A program made the position numbers and the translations under genes. 41,066 bases of DNA from Fibrobacter sp. UBA4297 (GTDB taxonomy: Bacteria > Fibrobacterota > Fibrobacteria > Fibrobacterales > Fibrobacteraceae). The notes beneath the pieces were generated by a model, which did no database searches, was not told the DNA's origin, and saw only the letters and a program-made list of their open reading frames with translations. Numbering within the stretch: position 1 is the first letter of the stretch; each line of letters starts with the position of its first letter. The DNA is taken from contig NZ_DGUZ01000021.1 of NCBI RefSeq assembly GCF_002394865.1, positions 133,654-174,719 on the forward strand, given 5' to 3'. Below, piece after piece: positions 1 through 7,118 of the stretch.

Positions 1-197
1 CCGCTGCCGCTAAGAAGCCCGCTGCTGCTAAGAAGCCGGCCGCCGCTAAGAAGCCCGCTGCCGCTAAGAAGCCCGCTGCCGCTAAGAAGCCCGCTGCCGC
101 TAAGAAGCCCGCTGCCGCTAAGAAGCCCGCCGCTGCTAAGAAGCCGGCCGCCGCTAAGAAGCCCGCTGCCGCTAAGAAGCCAGCCGCCAAGAAGTAA
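1..197 (+). CDS. Histone H1-like Ala/Lys/Pro-rich DNA-binding protein, C-terminal part
   Basis: The reading frame is open from position 3 to the TAA at 195-197; the start lies outside the window. The visible 64 residues are ten tandem AAAKKP hexapeptides followed by AAKK, with no other residue types. Such tails occur in bacterial histone H1-like or HU-fusion proteins, where they bind DNA non-specifically and compact the nucleoid. The coding DNA is a near-perfect 18-bp tandem repeat, so copy number may vary between strains. A strong terminator follows 26 bases after the stop. The class is fairly clear, but the N-terminal domain, and so the exact protein, cannot be seen. Confidence 0.8.
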   Translation, partial: AAAKKPAAAKKPAAAKKPAAAKKPAAAKKPAAAKKPAAAKKPAAAKKPAAAKKPAAAKKPAAKK

Positions 198-223
198 TCT
201 TCTTTTTGACCCAACGATTTTGG

Positions 224-250
224 CCCGCAGACCTCTGCGGGTCTTTCTTA
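224..250 (+). terminator. Rho-independent terminator of the histone H1-like gene
   Basis: CCCGCAG (224-230) pairs with CTGCGGG (235-241) across an ACCT loop. The stem is followed by TCTTTCTTAT. It lies directly after the upstream stop codon and before the next gene's promoter region. Confidence 0.8.
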
Positions 251-299
251 TATTGGCTTTATATTGGCGCCACGCCCCACGTTTACTATTTTTGTTAGC

Positions 300-677
300 A
301 TGATTTCAGAAAATGATTTGACCCATTCGCAGAACATTCCCTTTGAAGAACGCATCGCCCGCATCGAAAAGATGATTGAAGCCGAAGCAGAACCGAAAGC
401 ATTCGAACTCGGACTTTTGCTCGCTCTCAAGATGGGCCAGGAAATTCGCGAAAAGAAACCGCTCGGCAGCACGACTGGCGACATCGTCGCCGCATGGAGT
501 TCCAAGTATCCGGAATCCGTCGTCGAAGAAGCTATCGCTCACGCCAAGCAGTTCCTCACAAATCCAGGCGCCCTCGCCGAAAAGATGAAGAACATCATGC
601 TGACAAAGATGAACAAGCAGGCCGAAAACGATAGCGCAAGTGGCACTGCAAGCGACGAGGCCGAAAGTGGAAAATAA
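300..677 (+). CDS. Conserved-looking hypothetical protein, small and charged
   Basis: A 125-residue protein if translation starts at ATG 300; an in-frame ATG at 264 would add 12 residues. I prefer 300 because the charged, helix-rich sequence begins there and a TATTTTTG promoter-like element lies at 287-294, so the mRNA could be almost leaderless. The protein is soluble, rich in Glu, Lys and Ala, probably mostly helical, with no signal peptide or membrane segment, and ends in a low-complexity acidic/Ser tail. I recognise no domain. Its 3' end overlaps the start of the Ppx/GppA gene by 11 bases, suggesting co-translation, so a role beside that phosphatase is possible but unproven. Confidence 0.6.
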   Translation: MISENDLTHSQNIPFEERIARIEKMIEAEAEPKAFELGLLLALKMGQEIREKKPLGSTTGDIVAAWSSKYPESVVEEAIAHAKQFLTNPGALAEKMKNIMLTKMNKQAENDSASGTASDEAESGK

Positions 678-1743
678 ACTCCAGGCAACCATCGACATCG
701 GGAGCCACAGCTGCATTTTGCTAATCGCAGCGTTCGATGGTTCGACGAGCTCACCAACCGAAACAGTCTGCTCTAAGGACTCTGAGCCTGCCGAAGTGTC
801 CACTGAATCCGCAAATCTCGAGACCTCCGAAATAGTCGGCACCAAGGACACTGAGCCTGCCGAAGTGCCCGCAGAAAAACACGAAGCCACCCCGCGCAAG
901 ATTCTCGTGCCGAAACTCCAGAAGGTCGAAGTCTGCCGCCTCGGCGAAGACATTTACGAACACGGAAAAATCACGCCCGAACGCATCCAGGAACTCGTCA
1001 ACATCATGACCAAGTTCCGCATGGACTTGCACGCCCTCGGTGCAGACCTCAAGGCAGTCGCCATGACCGAAGCCATGCGCAAGGCCACAAATCCGGACGA
1101 AGTGATTGAAGCTGTTGAAAAAGCCGTGTGGGTCAAGCCGCGCGTCATCACAGGCGAAGAAGAAGGCAAGCTCACCTACCGTTCCGTCAAGGAATGGCAC
1201 GGCGAAGGAAACGTCACGATTGACATCGGTGGCGGATCCACAGAACTCAGCAACGGAGAATCGACATTCTCGATTCCCGTTGGCGCTCTCAAGATGTTCA
1301 AGGCAATGGGCCCAATTCCAGGACCGGAATACAAGAAGTTTATCAAGGAAACGTTCAAGGATTTGTCTTTCAAGGGCATGACGAAAAAGCCTGTCTACCT
1401 TATCGGTGGTACAGGCACCGCACTTGCGATGGTCTTCTTGAACAGTCAAACATTTGACTACAAGGCGATCGAAGGTCTCGAAATGAGCCTCGCCGACCTT
1501 GAAGCAGTCACCACACGCATCACGAACCTTTCGAAAGAACTCCGCGCGATGCTCCCGGGACTTGGAAACGGCCGCCACGAAGTTATCATTTGCGGTTTGT
1601 TCTGGTTGCGTTCGCTCCTCGAAAAGCTCCGCGTAGAAACGTTCAAGATCAGTACGGCTGGACTGCGCTTCGGACTCCTCTACCCGCCTGAAAAAGAACC
1701 GGAACCCAAGCCAAAGAAACGCCCGGCATTTTTGAAAAGTTAG
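667..1743 (+). CDS. Ppx/GppA family phosphatase (exopolyphosphatase / pppGpp phosphohydrolase-like)
   Basis: The ASKHA-fold phosphate-binding motifs are present: IDIGSHSC near residues 9-16 and TIDIGGGSTEL near 184-194, then LIGGTGTALA. Family members hydrolyse polyphosphate or pppGpp in the cytoplasm, linking phosphate stores to the stringent response; which substrate applies here cannot be told. I chose GTG 667, which has GAGG at a good distance and overlaps the upstream gene by 11 bases; GTG 640 is the alternative. The protein is 358 residues. About 60 residues are inserted after the first motif, where relatives have a short linker. Part of that insert (about residues 25-68) is encoded by DNA resembling an intergenic palindromic repeat plus a 69-bp tandem duplication. 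Confidence 0.85.
   Translation: MENKLQATIDIGSHSCILLIAAFDGSTSSPTETVCSKDSEPAEVSTESANLETSEIVGTKDTEPAEVPAEKHEATPRKILVPKLQKVEVCRLGEDIYEHGKITPERIQELVNIMTKFRMDLHALGADLKAVAMTEAMRKATNPDEVIEAVEKAVWVKPRVITGEEEGKLTYRSVKEWHGEGNVTIDIGGGSTELSNGESTFSIPVGALKMFKAMGPIPGPEYKKFIKETFKDLSFKGMTKKPVYLIGGTGTALAMVFLNSQTFDYKAIEGLEMSLADLEAVTTRITNLSKELRAMLPGLGNGRHEVIICGLFWLRSLLEKLRVETFKISTAGLRFGLLYPPEKEPEPKPKKRPAFLKS
739..869 (+). repeat. REP-like palindromic repeat with tandem partial duplication, in frame inside the Ppx/GppA gene
   Basis: 739-759 is an imperfect palindrome centred on GAGCTC with GGTT/AACC ends. Two similar copies of a block ending in GAGCCTGCCGAAGTG follow at about 758-799 and 827-868, offset by exactly 69 bases (23 codons), which keeps the frame. 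The two half-motifs look like arms of palindromic repeats normally seen between genes in many bacteria. Encoded peptide copies: KDSEPAEV and KDTEPAEV. Confidence 0.65.
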
Positions 1744-1842
1744 TTGATAGTTATTAGTAGTTAGTCATTAGTCATTAGTTATTAGTTGTTTGTTGTTTGC
1801 GATAGCTATTGACCATAGACCAATGACTAATGACCATTGACA
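1743..1842. repeat. AT-rich TTAGT/ACTAA word tract between genes
   Basis: Intergenic stretch made of the words TAGTTATTAG, GTCATTAG and their complements (CCAATGACTAATGACC), able to fold back on itself. Similar tracts occur at 2654-2684, 3587-3632, 9311-9342 and 32541-32597. No gene is visible here. Confidence 0.55.
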
Positions 1843-1897
1843 AATAAAGGAGATGCTTGATGGATCCTATCACCTCTACGAGGCTCCAGGATGACAG
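1840..1897 (+). repeat. Dispersed palindromic repeat, GGAGAT...ATGACA family
   Basis: Begins with ACAAATAAAGGAGATGC (1840-1856), identical to 7081-7097, and ends with ATGACAG (1891-1897). Between them a weak stem GGATCCT/CCAGGAT is visible. It lies immediately upstream of the pseudouridine synthase start codon at 1910, so it becomes the 5' leader of that gene. Confidence 0.6.
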
Positions 1898-1909
1898 AGC
1901 AAAAAGATT

Positions 1910-2641
1910 ATGCGTATAAACAAGTACATTTCTCTCAGTGGTTTTGCTAGCCGCCGCGCTGCAGACGAACTCGTCGCCGACGGTCGCGTACAGGTGAACG
2001 GAGAAACGATCTCTGACCTCGGGCATCAAGTGGACGAAACCAAGGACCAGGTGACGGTTGACGGAAAGTTGCTGAAGCTCCCGACAAACAAGAAAACAAA
2101 AGTCATCATGCTCCACAAGCCGGCCGGTTGTGTATGCACCAAGGACGACCCGCAGGGCCGCCGCACGGTTTACGATTACTTGCCACCGGGATACCATAAT
2201 TTCAAGTACGTTGGACGGCTCGACTTGCAGAGCCGCGGTCTCTTGCTGTTTACCGACGACGGCGAATTGCTTTACCGCCTCACGCACCCGAGCTTCGAAG
2301 TGCCGCGCAGCTACTACGTGTGGACAACGCGTCCGCTCAGCGAATCCGCCGCCCAGCGCTTGGTCGATGGCGTGGACATCCGCGACCCGGAAGATCCGGA
2401 CGCCCAGGAAGAAATCGCATTTGCAACAGACGTCTACCTCGAAAACGGATTTGCAGAACTTGTGCTTATCGAAGGCAAGAACCGTGAAATCCGCCGCATG
2501 ATGCGAGCTGTCGGTTACGAAATCCGCGACCTTAAGCGCGTAAGCTACTGCCAGATTCAGCTCGGGGACTTGCCCGCAGGCGAATTCCGCGAACTTACCG
2601 CAAACGAAATGAACAAATTGCGACAGGCCGTGCATTTGTAG
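1910..2641 (+). CDS. RsuA/RluB/RluE-family rRNA pseudouridine synthase
   Basis: A 243-residue protein that converts a specific uridine in rRNA to pseudouridine during ribosome assembly. The N-terminal S4 RNA-binding domain (about residues 1-50) carries RINKYISLSGFASRR, and the catalytic domain carries GRLD (about 102-105) with the active-site Asp, followed by SRGLLLFTDDGEL. GKNREIRRMM near residue 190 is the conserved C-terminal family motif. Size and motif order fit RluB/RsuA rather than RluA-type enzymes; the target nucleotide cannot be assigned. The start ATG lies 12 bases after a dispersed repeat and no strong SD is seen. A phosphoesterase gene follows on the same strand after 48 bases. 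Confidence 0.9.
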   Translation: MRINKYISLSGFASRRAADELVADGRVQVNGETISDLGHQVDETKDQVTVDGKLLKLPTNKKTKVIMLHKPAGCVCTKDDPQGRRTVYDYLPPGYHNFKYVGRLDLQSRGLLLFTDDGELLYRLTHPSFEVPRSYYVWTTRPLSESAAQRLVDGVDIRDPEDPDAQEEIAFATDVYLENGFAELVLIEGKNREIRRMMRAVGYEIRDLKRVSYCQIQLGDLPAGEFRELTANEMNKLRQAVHL

Positions 2642-2653
2642 CGGCTTCGCCGC
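2641..2653 (+). repeat. GCGGCTTCGCCGC mini-hairpin
   Basis: Perfect 5-bp stem with a TTC loop, beginning at the last base of the pseudouridine synthase stop codon. The same 13-mer, on one strand or the other, recurs at 3556-3568 and 16434-16446. No U-tract follows, so it is not a classical terminator. Confidence 0.5.
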
Positions 2654-2689
2654 ACTTCCTACCGCCTACTTCCTACTGTCTACTAAAAA

Positions 2690-3517
2690 ATGAAACGTAC
2701 TCTCTATATCGGTGATGTTCATGGTTGCGCAGACGAACTCTCTGCGATTATCGACCAATTCGGTTTCGTGCGCGGTAGCGACACCATTTACCAGACCGGA
2801 GACATCATCAACAAAGGCCCGGACATGATGCGCGCCATGCGCATTGTCGAGGAACTCGGTATTCTGACCGTCCGCGGGAATCACGAAGAACATCTCATCC
2901 GCATGATGGAAACGCCCAAGAGCAACTGGACCGAAAAGCAGAAAAAGCGCTTCAAGGCGCTCTCGCTCGACGAATGGGTTTACATCCGCGATACCGTGAA
3001 GAACTGGCCGCTCTGGCGCGACACACCGCACGCCCTCCTCGTGCACGCAGGCCTAGAACCGGGCAAGACGCGTCTCGAAGACATGAGCCCCGAAGTGCTC
3101 CTTTCCATCCGCTACTGGAATGACAAGCCCTGGTTTGAACAGGTCAAGTGGAACAAGCGAGTTATCTTTGGACATTGGGCCAAGATGGGCTTCGTGAACA
3201 TTCCTGGATTTATCGGTCTCGATTCCGGTTGCGTCTACGGCAAGGCTCTCACCGCCTGGTGCCCCGAAGAAGACAAATTCTATAGCGTCCCCGCCCTCCG
3301 CGAATACACGCCCGTCAAGGACAAGGCAAAAGAATCCGAAGCAGCCCCCTGCAAAGTGCTCGGCGACAACTCCCCCGATTCCGTGCCGCCCAAAACATTC
3401 GACGAAATCAAGGAACGCATCGCAAGCGGCGACATCGCCCGCAAGGAAGAAACTCCCGAAGAAAAAAACATCCGCAAGGCTAGCCCCTCCATCAGCGCAG
3501 AATGGGCCGGGTATTAG
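2690..3517 (+). CDS. Calcineurin-like metallophosphoesterase, ApaH/PrpE-like
   Basis: A 275-residue cytoplasmic phosphatase of the PPP/ApaH superfamily. Di-metal ligands are visible in order: GDVHG (8-12), GDIINKGP (37-44), GNHE (63-66), LLVHAG near 108-113 and FGHW near 155-158. Relatives act as bis(nucleosidyl) tetraphosphatases or Ser/Thr protein phosphatases; the sequence does not separate these. The catalytic domain ends near residue 205, after DSGCVYGKALTAW. The last ~70 residues are charged, low in complexity and probably disordered, which is unusual for ApaH. The gene follows the pseudouridine synthase with a short leader composed of repeat words. Confidence 0.85.
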   Translation: MKRTLYIGDVHGCADELSAIIDQFGFVRGSDTIYQTGDIINKGPDMMRAMRIVEELGILTVRGNHEEHLIRMMETPKSNWTEKQKKRFKALSLDEWVYIRDTVKNWPLWRDTPHALLVHAGLEPGKTRLEDMSPEVLLSIRYWNDKPWFEQVKWNKRVIFGHWAKMGFVNIPGFIGLDSGCVYGKALTAWCPEEDKFYSVPALREYTPVKDKAKESEAAPCKVLGDNSPDSVPPKTFDEIKERIASGDIARKEETPEEKNIRKASPSISAEWAGY

Positions 3518-3555
3518 CGCCTGCGGCGCAGTAAACAGTAGACAGGATCAGTTAG

Positions 3556-3568
3556 GCGGCGAAGCCGC
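3556..3568 (+). repeat. GCGGCGAAGCCGC mini-hairpin
   Basis: Complement of the 13-mer at 2641-2653, followed by GATTATAAAAAAAATTCC and then a tract of CTACTTCC/AACCACTAA words to about 3632. It lies between the phosphoesterase gene and nadA; reading toward the minus strand it has no clear U-tract either. Confidence 0.5.
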
Positions 3569-3640
3569 GATTATAAAAAAAATTCCTACTTCCTACCGCC
3601 TACTTCCTACTAACCACTAACCACCAACCACTCTAATTTC

Positions 3641-3648
3641 TATCTTTA
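3641..3648 (+). promoter_or_regulatory. Putative FCB-type promoter element of nadA (TATCTTTA)
   Basis: TTTCTATCTTTACAC precedes nadA by about 28 bases and closely resembles the element at 4735-4742. TATCTTT fits the TAnnTTTG element described for the Bacteroidetes primary sigma factor. No convincing upstream -33/-35 box is seen. Confidence 0.5.
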
Positions 3649-3675
3649 CACTAGGCATTTAACCACGGAACAACA

Positions 3676-4689
3676 ATGACAGCAGAAGAACTTTACAATC
3701 GTCTCAAGTCCGTCAAGCCGGGCGCAGCCCTTTGCACCTACACCATGGAAAAGGTGGAAAAGATGCTCCCGCTCATCAATGAAATCAACGAGCTCAAAAA
3801 GGAACAGGATACCGTTATCCTCGCTCACAGCTATTGCGCTCCTGAAATTCTTTTGGGCGTTGCCGACTTCACGGGCGACAGCTTTAAGCTCAGCAAGGAC
3901 GCAACAACAGTCCAGCAAAAGACGATTCTCTTCTCTGCAGTGCGTTTCATGGGTGAAACCGCCAAGATTTTGAACCCGCAAAAAGACGTGATTATCCCGG
4001 GCCCACTCACGGGTTGCAGCCTCGCCGATTCCATTACCGGCAAAGATGTCGAAGAACTCCGCAAGCAGAATCCGGACTACACGTTTGTCTGCTACATCAA
4101 CACGACTGCCGACGTGAAAGCCGCCTGCGACGTCTGCGTGACTAGCGGTAACGTGATGCACATCGTCGAAACGCTCCCGTCCGACAAGATTTACTTTGTT
4201 CCGGATGCACTCATGGGCCAGAACATCATCGATGAAATGAAGCGTCGCGGAGTCAAGAAGGATATCAAGCTCTATAACGGCTGCTGCTACGTTCACGAAA
4301 ACTACGACCCGGATTTGATCCAGTTCTTCCGTAGCCAAAACCCAAATCTCAAGGTGATTAGCCACCCGGAATGCAATCCGTCTGTCGCCATGCTCAGCGA
4401 CTACGTCGGAAGCACGGGCCAGATGGTGAGCTACATCAACCAACAGCCCAAGAACAGCTGCATCTTGCTCCTCACGGAATGCGGCCTCAATGCCCGTATG
4501 CACTATGAACATCCGGACATGAACTTTATCGGTAGCTGCTGCATGTGCAAATACATGAAGTCAAACTCGCTCGAAAACATTTTGGAAGCCCTCCGCCACC
4601 CCGAAAAGGCAGAACACATCTCGCTTGACGAAGGCGTGCGCGTGAAGGCTAAAAAGTGCATTGACGCGATGTTCAAATACGCCGAATAA
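3676..4689 (+). CDS. nadA: Quinolinate synthase NadA
   Basis: A 337-residue enzyme that condenses iminoaspartate (from NadB) with dihydroxyacetone phosphate to quinolinate in de novo NAD synthesis. The three cysteine regions expected to bind the [4Fe-4S] cluster are present: GPLTGCSLADS (about residue 114), HPECNPSV (about 233) and SCCMCKYMK (about 288-291). LAHSYCAPEI near the N terminus and DYVGSTGQM are also family-typical. The length matches the long NadA type. The cluster is oxygen-sensitive, fitting an anaerobe. The start ATG follows a TATCTTT promoter by about 28 bases. No nadB or nadC lies beside it. Confidence 0.95.
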   Translation: MTAEELYNRLKSVKPGAALCTYTMEKVEKMLPLINEINELKKEQDTVILAHSYCAPEILLGVADFTGDSFKLSKDATTVQQKTILFSAVRFMGETAKILNPQKDVIIPGPLTGCSLADSITGKDVEELRKQNPDYTFVCYINTTADVKAACDVCVTSGNVMHIVETLPSDKIYFVPDALMGQNIIDEMKRRGVKKDIKLYNGCCYVHENYDPDLIQFFRSQNPNLKVISHPECNPSVAMLSDYVGSTGQMVSYINQQPKNSCILLLTECGLNARMHYEHPDMNFIGSCCMCKYMKSNSLENILEALRHPEKAEHISLDEGVRVKAKKCIDAMFKYAE

Positions 4690-4734
4690 TTTGCTGAACG
4701 CACTGCGGTTCACAACAAGCGACCTTAAAATTTC

Positions 4735-4742
4735 TATCTTTG
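4735..4742 (+). promoter_or_regulatory. Putative FCB-type promoter element (TATCTTTG)
   Basis: TTTCTATCTTTG exactly matches TAnnTTTG. It lies 45 bases before the ATG at 4787, with a good SD (GGAGG, 4775-4779) in between. Confidence 0.55.
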
Positions 4743-4786
4743 CGTCACTCGGATTGTGGGATGTCAAAATCTCTGGAGGATAAAAG

Positions 4787-5476
4787 ATGAAGAAATTTTT
4801 ATTAGCTTTAACCTTGTTGTGTTCCGCCGTTTTTGCGCAACCCGACGACAGCGATTTCACATACTGGCCACGTTCCTATTTTGCAAGCGTCGGTTTCAAT
4901 GTCATCGCAAACCGAGGTGACTTTTTCAAGCGCACCATGAAAGTTGTAGACAAGGATGGCTTCGAAGAAACTGTCAACCTTCCGATTTCAAAACTTTTCA
5001 TAGCCCCGGATTACAATCTCGGAGTCAACGTCCGTGATTTTTCATTTACCCTCTCGTTCCAGTATTGGACATACCTTTCCAAAATTGCAGAGTTGCCCGA
5101 AGACAAAAATGAACAGGACGTCCGTTATTACAGATTCGGTTTCGAGGCGACCTACAACTTTTTCTATCCTGAATTTTTCCAGGTGGGTATTGGTCTCGGT
5201 TATTCTTTCTCAAACTTAAAAATCGAAGACAACGTCACTAGCGAAAAAGGATTTTTTGATTCCGAGCTGATGGGTTCTGGTCTTGGAATTATCACTTACA
5301 TCCGCTATTACATAACGGATTTTTTCTGCCTTTCTCCATCTCTGCGCATTTACGAGAACTGGTATAAGGCAGTCCATACCGACAACAGCGGGACCGTGGA
5401 ATTTCACGACAAGGACATCAGCTATTTTTGGCAAACCTACATAGCCGTATCCCTCAACGCGATGGTTCAGTTTTAA
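4787..5476 (+). CDS. Hypothetical outer-membrane beta-barrel protein
   Basis: A 229-residue exported protein. Residues 1-18 form a signal peptide (MKKFLLALTLLCSAVFA, then Q). The mature part is rich in alternating aromatic and polar residues (YNFFYPEFFQVGIGLGYSF, for example) and ends in Phe, as in proteins inserted by the BAM machinery, so an eight-strand-type barrel is likely. I recognise no named family; a DUF or OmpW-like fold is possible. The start is well supported by GGAGG eight bases upstream and a TATCTTTG promoter. The cstA gene follows after 24 bases and could be co-transcribed. Confidence 0.75.
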   Translation: MKKFLLALTLLCSAVFAQPDDSDFTYWPRSYFASVGFNVIANRGDFFKRTMKVVDKDGFEETVNLPISKLFIAPDYNLGVNVRDFSFTLSFQYWTYLSKIAELPEDKNEQDVRYYRFGFEATYNFFYPEFFQVGIGLGYSFSNLKIEDNVTSEKGFFDSELMGSGLGIITYIRYYITDFFCLSPSLRIYENWYKAVHTDNSGTVEFHDKDISYFWQTYIAVSLNAMVQF

Positions 5477-5500
5477 TTAAAACTAAAGAAGGCACAAAAA

Positions 5501-7036
5501 ATGATAACATTCCTAATCGGTGTTGCAATCCTCATCCTTGGATATTTCACCTACGGCAAGTTCGTCGAACGCGTGTTCGGTCCAGATGACCGCAAGACTC
5601 CTGCGCTCGCAAACCCGGATGGCGTTGACCGCGTCCCGATGCCGCACTGGAAAAACGTTCTCATTCAGCTTTTGAACATTGCAGGCATTGGCCCTGTGAT
5701 TGGCGTGATTCTTGGCATCAAGTTTGGCGCTATCGTGTTCATCTTGCTCCCGCTCGGAAACGTGCTCGGCGGTGCGGTGCACGACTACTTCAGCGGCATG
5801 ATTAGCATGCGCAACAACGGTTACAACGTTCCGGCTCTCTCCCGCAAGTTCTTGGGCAAGGGACCGGCAAAACTTGTAATGACACTCATTTCCGTGGCGC
5901 TCATTCTCGTTGGCGCCGTGTTTACCACGACTCCGGCCGCTCTCGTGAACACCCCGATTCTCGTCGGCAGCCACGTCTCGCCGACACTTTTCTGGGTCGC
6001 CGTCGCAGTGATTTTCGCATACTACTTCATCAGCACATTCTTCCCGATTGACAAGATTATCGGCCGCATCTACCCGGTTTTCGGTGCACTCCTGATTCTC
6101 GCCTCCCTTGCTATTTTCGTGGGCATTGTCCCGAACTTGAACGTACTCGATGAATTCTGCTTTAGCGACATCTTGAGCAACTTCCACAAGCATCCGGCAG
6201 GTCAGCCGATTATCCCGATGCTCTTCGTGACGATTGCCTGCGGTATCATTAGCGGCTTCCACAGCACTCAGAGCCCGCTCGTTGCACGTACTGAAGTCAC
6301 GGAAAAGACCGGCCGCCAGACATTCTACGGCATGATGATTATCGAAGGTTTGATTGGTATGATTTGGGCTGCAGGTGGCATGTTCATTTATCACCAGATG
6401 CCGGAACTCTTGACTGGCGCTTCGGGCGTGAAGGTCTTGAGCGTTCTCGTTTCGACCGTGATTCCCTGGGCTCCAATTTCGATTCTCGTGGTCGTAGGCG
6501 TGATTATCCTTGCTATCACAAGTGGCGACACCAGCCTCAGAAGCCTCCGCCTTACCGTTGCAGAACTCACCGGGCTTGAACAGACTTCTGTCAAGAACCG
6601 CCTCCTCCTTACAGTTCCGATGTTCGCCCTTTGCGCTGTGATTATCTTCTGGAGCAACATGAACCCCGAAGGTTTCAACATCTTGTGGAACTACTTCAGC
6701 TGGAGCAACCAGCTCATGGCCGTTTGCAGCCTCTGCGTGGCAACCGTCTACCTCCGCAGCAAAAAGAAGAACTTCTGGATTGCGCTTATCCCGTGCATGT
6801 TCATGACGTTCATTACAGCCGATTACATTCTCTGGGTGAGCCCGGAAAACCTCAAGGGCGCTCCGCTCGGATTTGGTCTCGACTACAAGACGGCCCTCGT
6901 GATTGCACTCCATGATGCCGCTATCCTCGGATTCTTCCTCTGCGTCCGTGGCAAGGAGCTTACCAAGATGCCTGGTTTCGATGCCGATGTTTGGAGACCG
7001 GAACTGGACAAAGGTAAAATTCCGAAGGCTCAATAA
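5501..7036 (+). CDS. cstA: CstA-family carbon starvation protein (peptide/pyruvate-type transporter)
   Basis: A 511-residue polytopic inner-membrane protein. The N terminus (ILGYFTYGKFVERVFGPDDRKTPA) and core motifs (NIAGIGPVIGVILGIKFG, LGGAVHDYFSGMISMRNNG, ISGFHSTQSPLVART, AITSGDTSLRSLRL) are typical of CstA. Family members import peptides or pyruvate when carbon is scarce; the substrate here is not known. It is shorter than E. coli CstA (about 700 residues), missing part of the C-terminal region, and belongs to the short form seen in many anaerobes. It starts 24 bases after the outer-membrane protein gene. A long open frame on the opposite strand (5513-7513) is only a codon-bias shadow. Confidence 0.92.
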   Translation: MITFLIGVAILILGYFTYGKFVERVFGPDDRKTPALANPDGVDRVPMPHWKNVLIQLLNIAGIGPVIGVILGIKFGAIVFILLPLGNVLGGAVHDYFSGMISMRNNGYNVPALSRKFLGKGPAKLVMTLISVALILVGAVFTTTPAALVNTPILVGSHVSPTLFWVAVAVIFAYYFISTFFPIDKIIGRIYPVFGALLILASLAIFVGIVPNLNVLDEFCFSDILSNFHKHPAGQPIIPMLFVTIACGIISGFHSTQSPLVARTEVTEKTGRQTFYGMMIIEGLIGMIWAAGGMFIYHQMPELLTGASGVKVLSVLVSTVIPWAPISILVVVGVIILAITSGDTSLRSLRLTVAELTGLEQTSVKNRLLLTVPMFALCAVIIFWSNMNPEGFNILWNYFSWSNQLMAVCSLCVATVYLRSKKKNFWIALIPCMFMTFITADYILWVSPENLKGAPLGFGLDYKTALVIALHDAAILGFFLCVRGKELTKMPGFDADVWRPELDKGKIPKAQ

Positions 7037-7080
7037 ACAAGCGTAACCAGCAAATTCAATCAATGCAAGAACAATCCACA

Positions 7081-7118
7081 ACAAATAAAGGAGATGCCCG
7101 ATTAAATCGGGCATGACA
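7081..7118 (+). repeat. Dispersed palindromic repeat supplying SD and start codon of recD2
   Basis: ACAAATAAAGGAGATGC (identical to 1840-1856) runs into GCCCGATT (7096-7103) and AATCGGGC (7105-7112), an almost perfect palindrome, then ATGACA. The ATG at 7113 is the apparent start codon of the helicase gene, and AAAGGAG at 7087-7093 is the only SD-like sequence. The hairpin between them would shorten an otherwise overlong 19-base spacing. Confidence 0.7.

Noticed and set aside
1..194. Tandem 18-bp repeat as a CRISPR or minisatellite locus
   Set aside because: There are no unique spacers and the repeat is fully coding for AAAKKP units.
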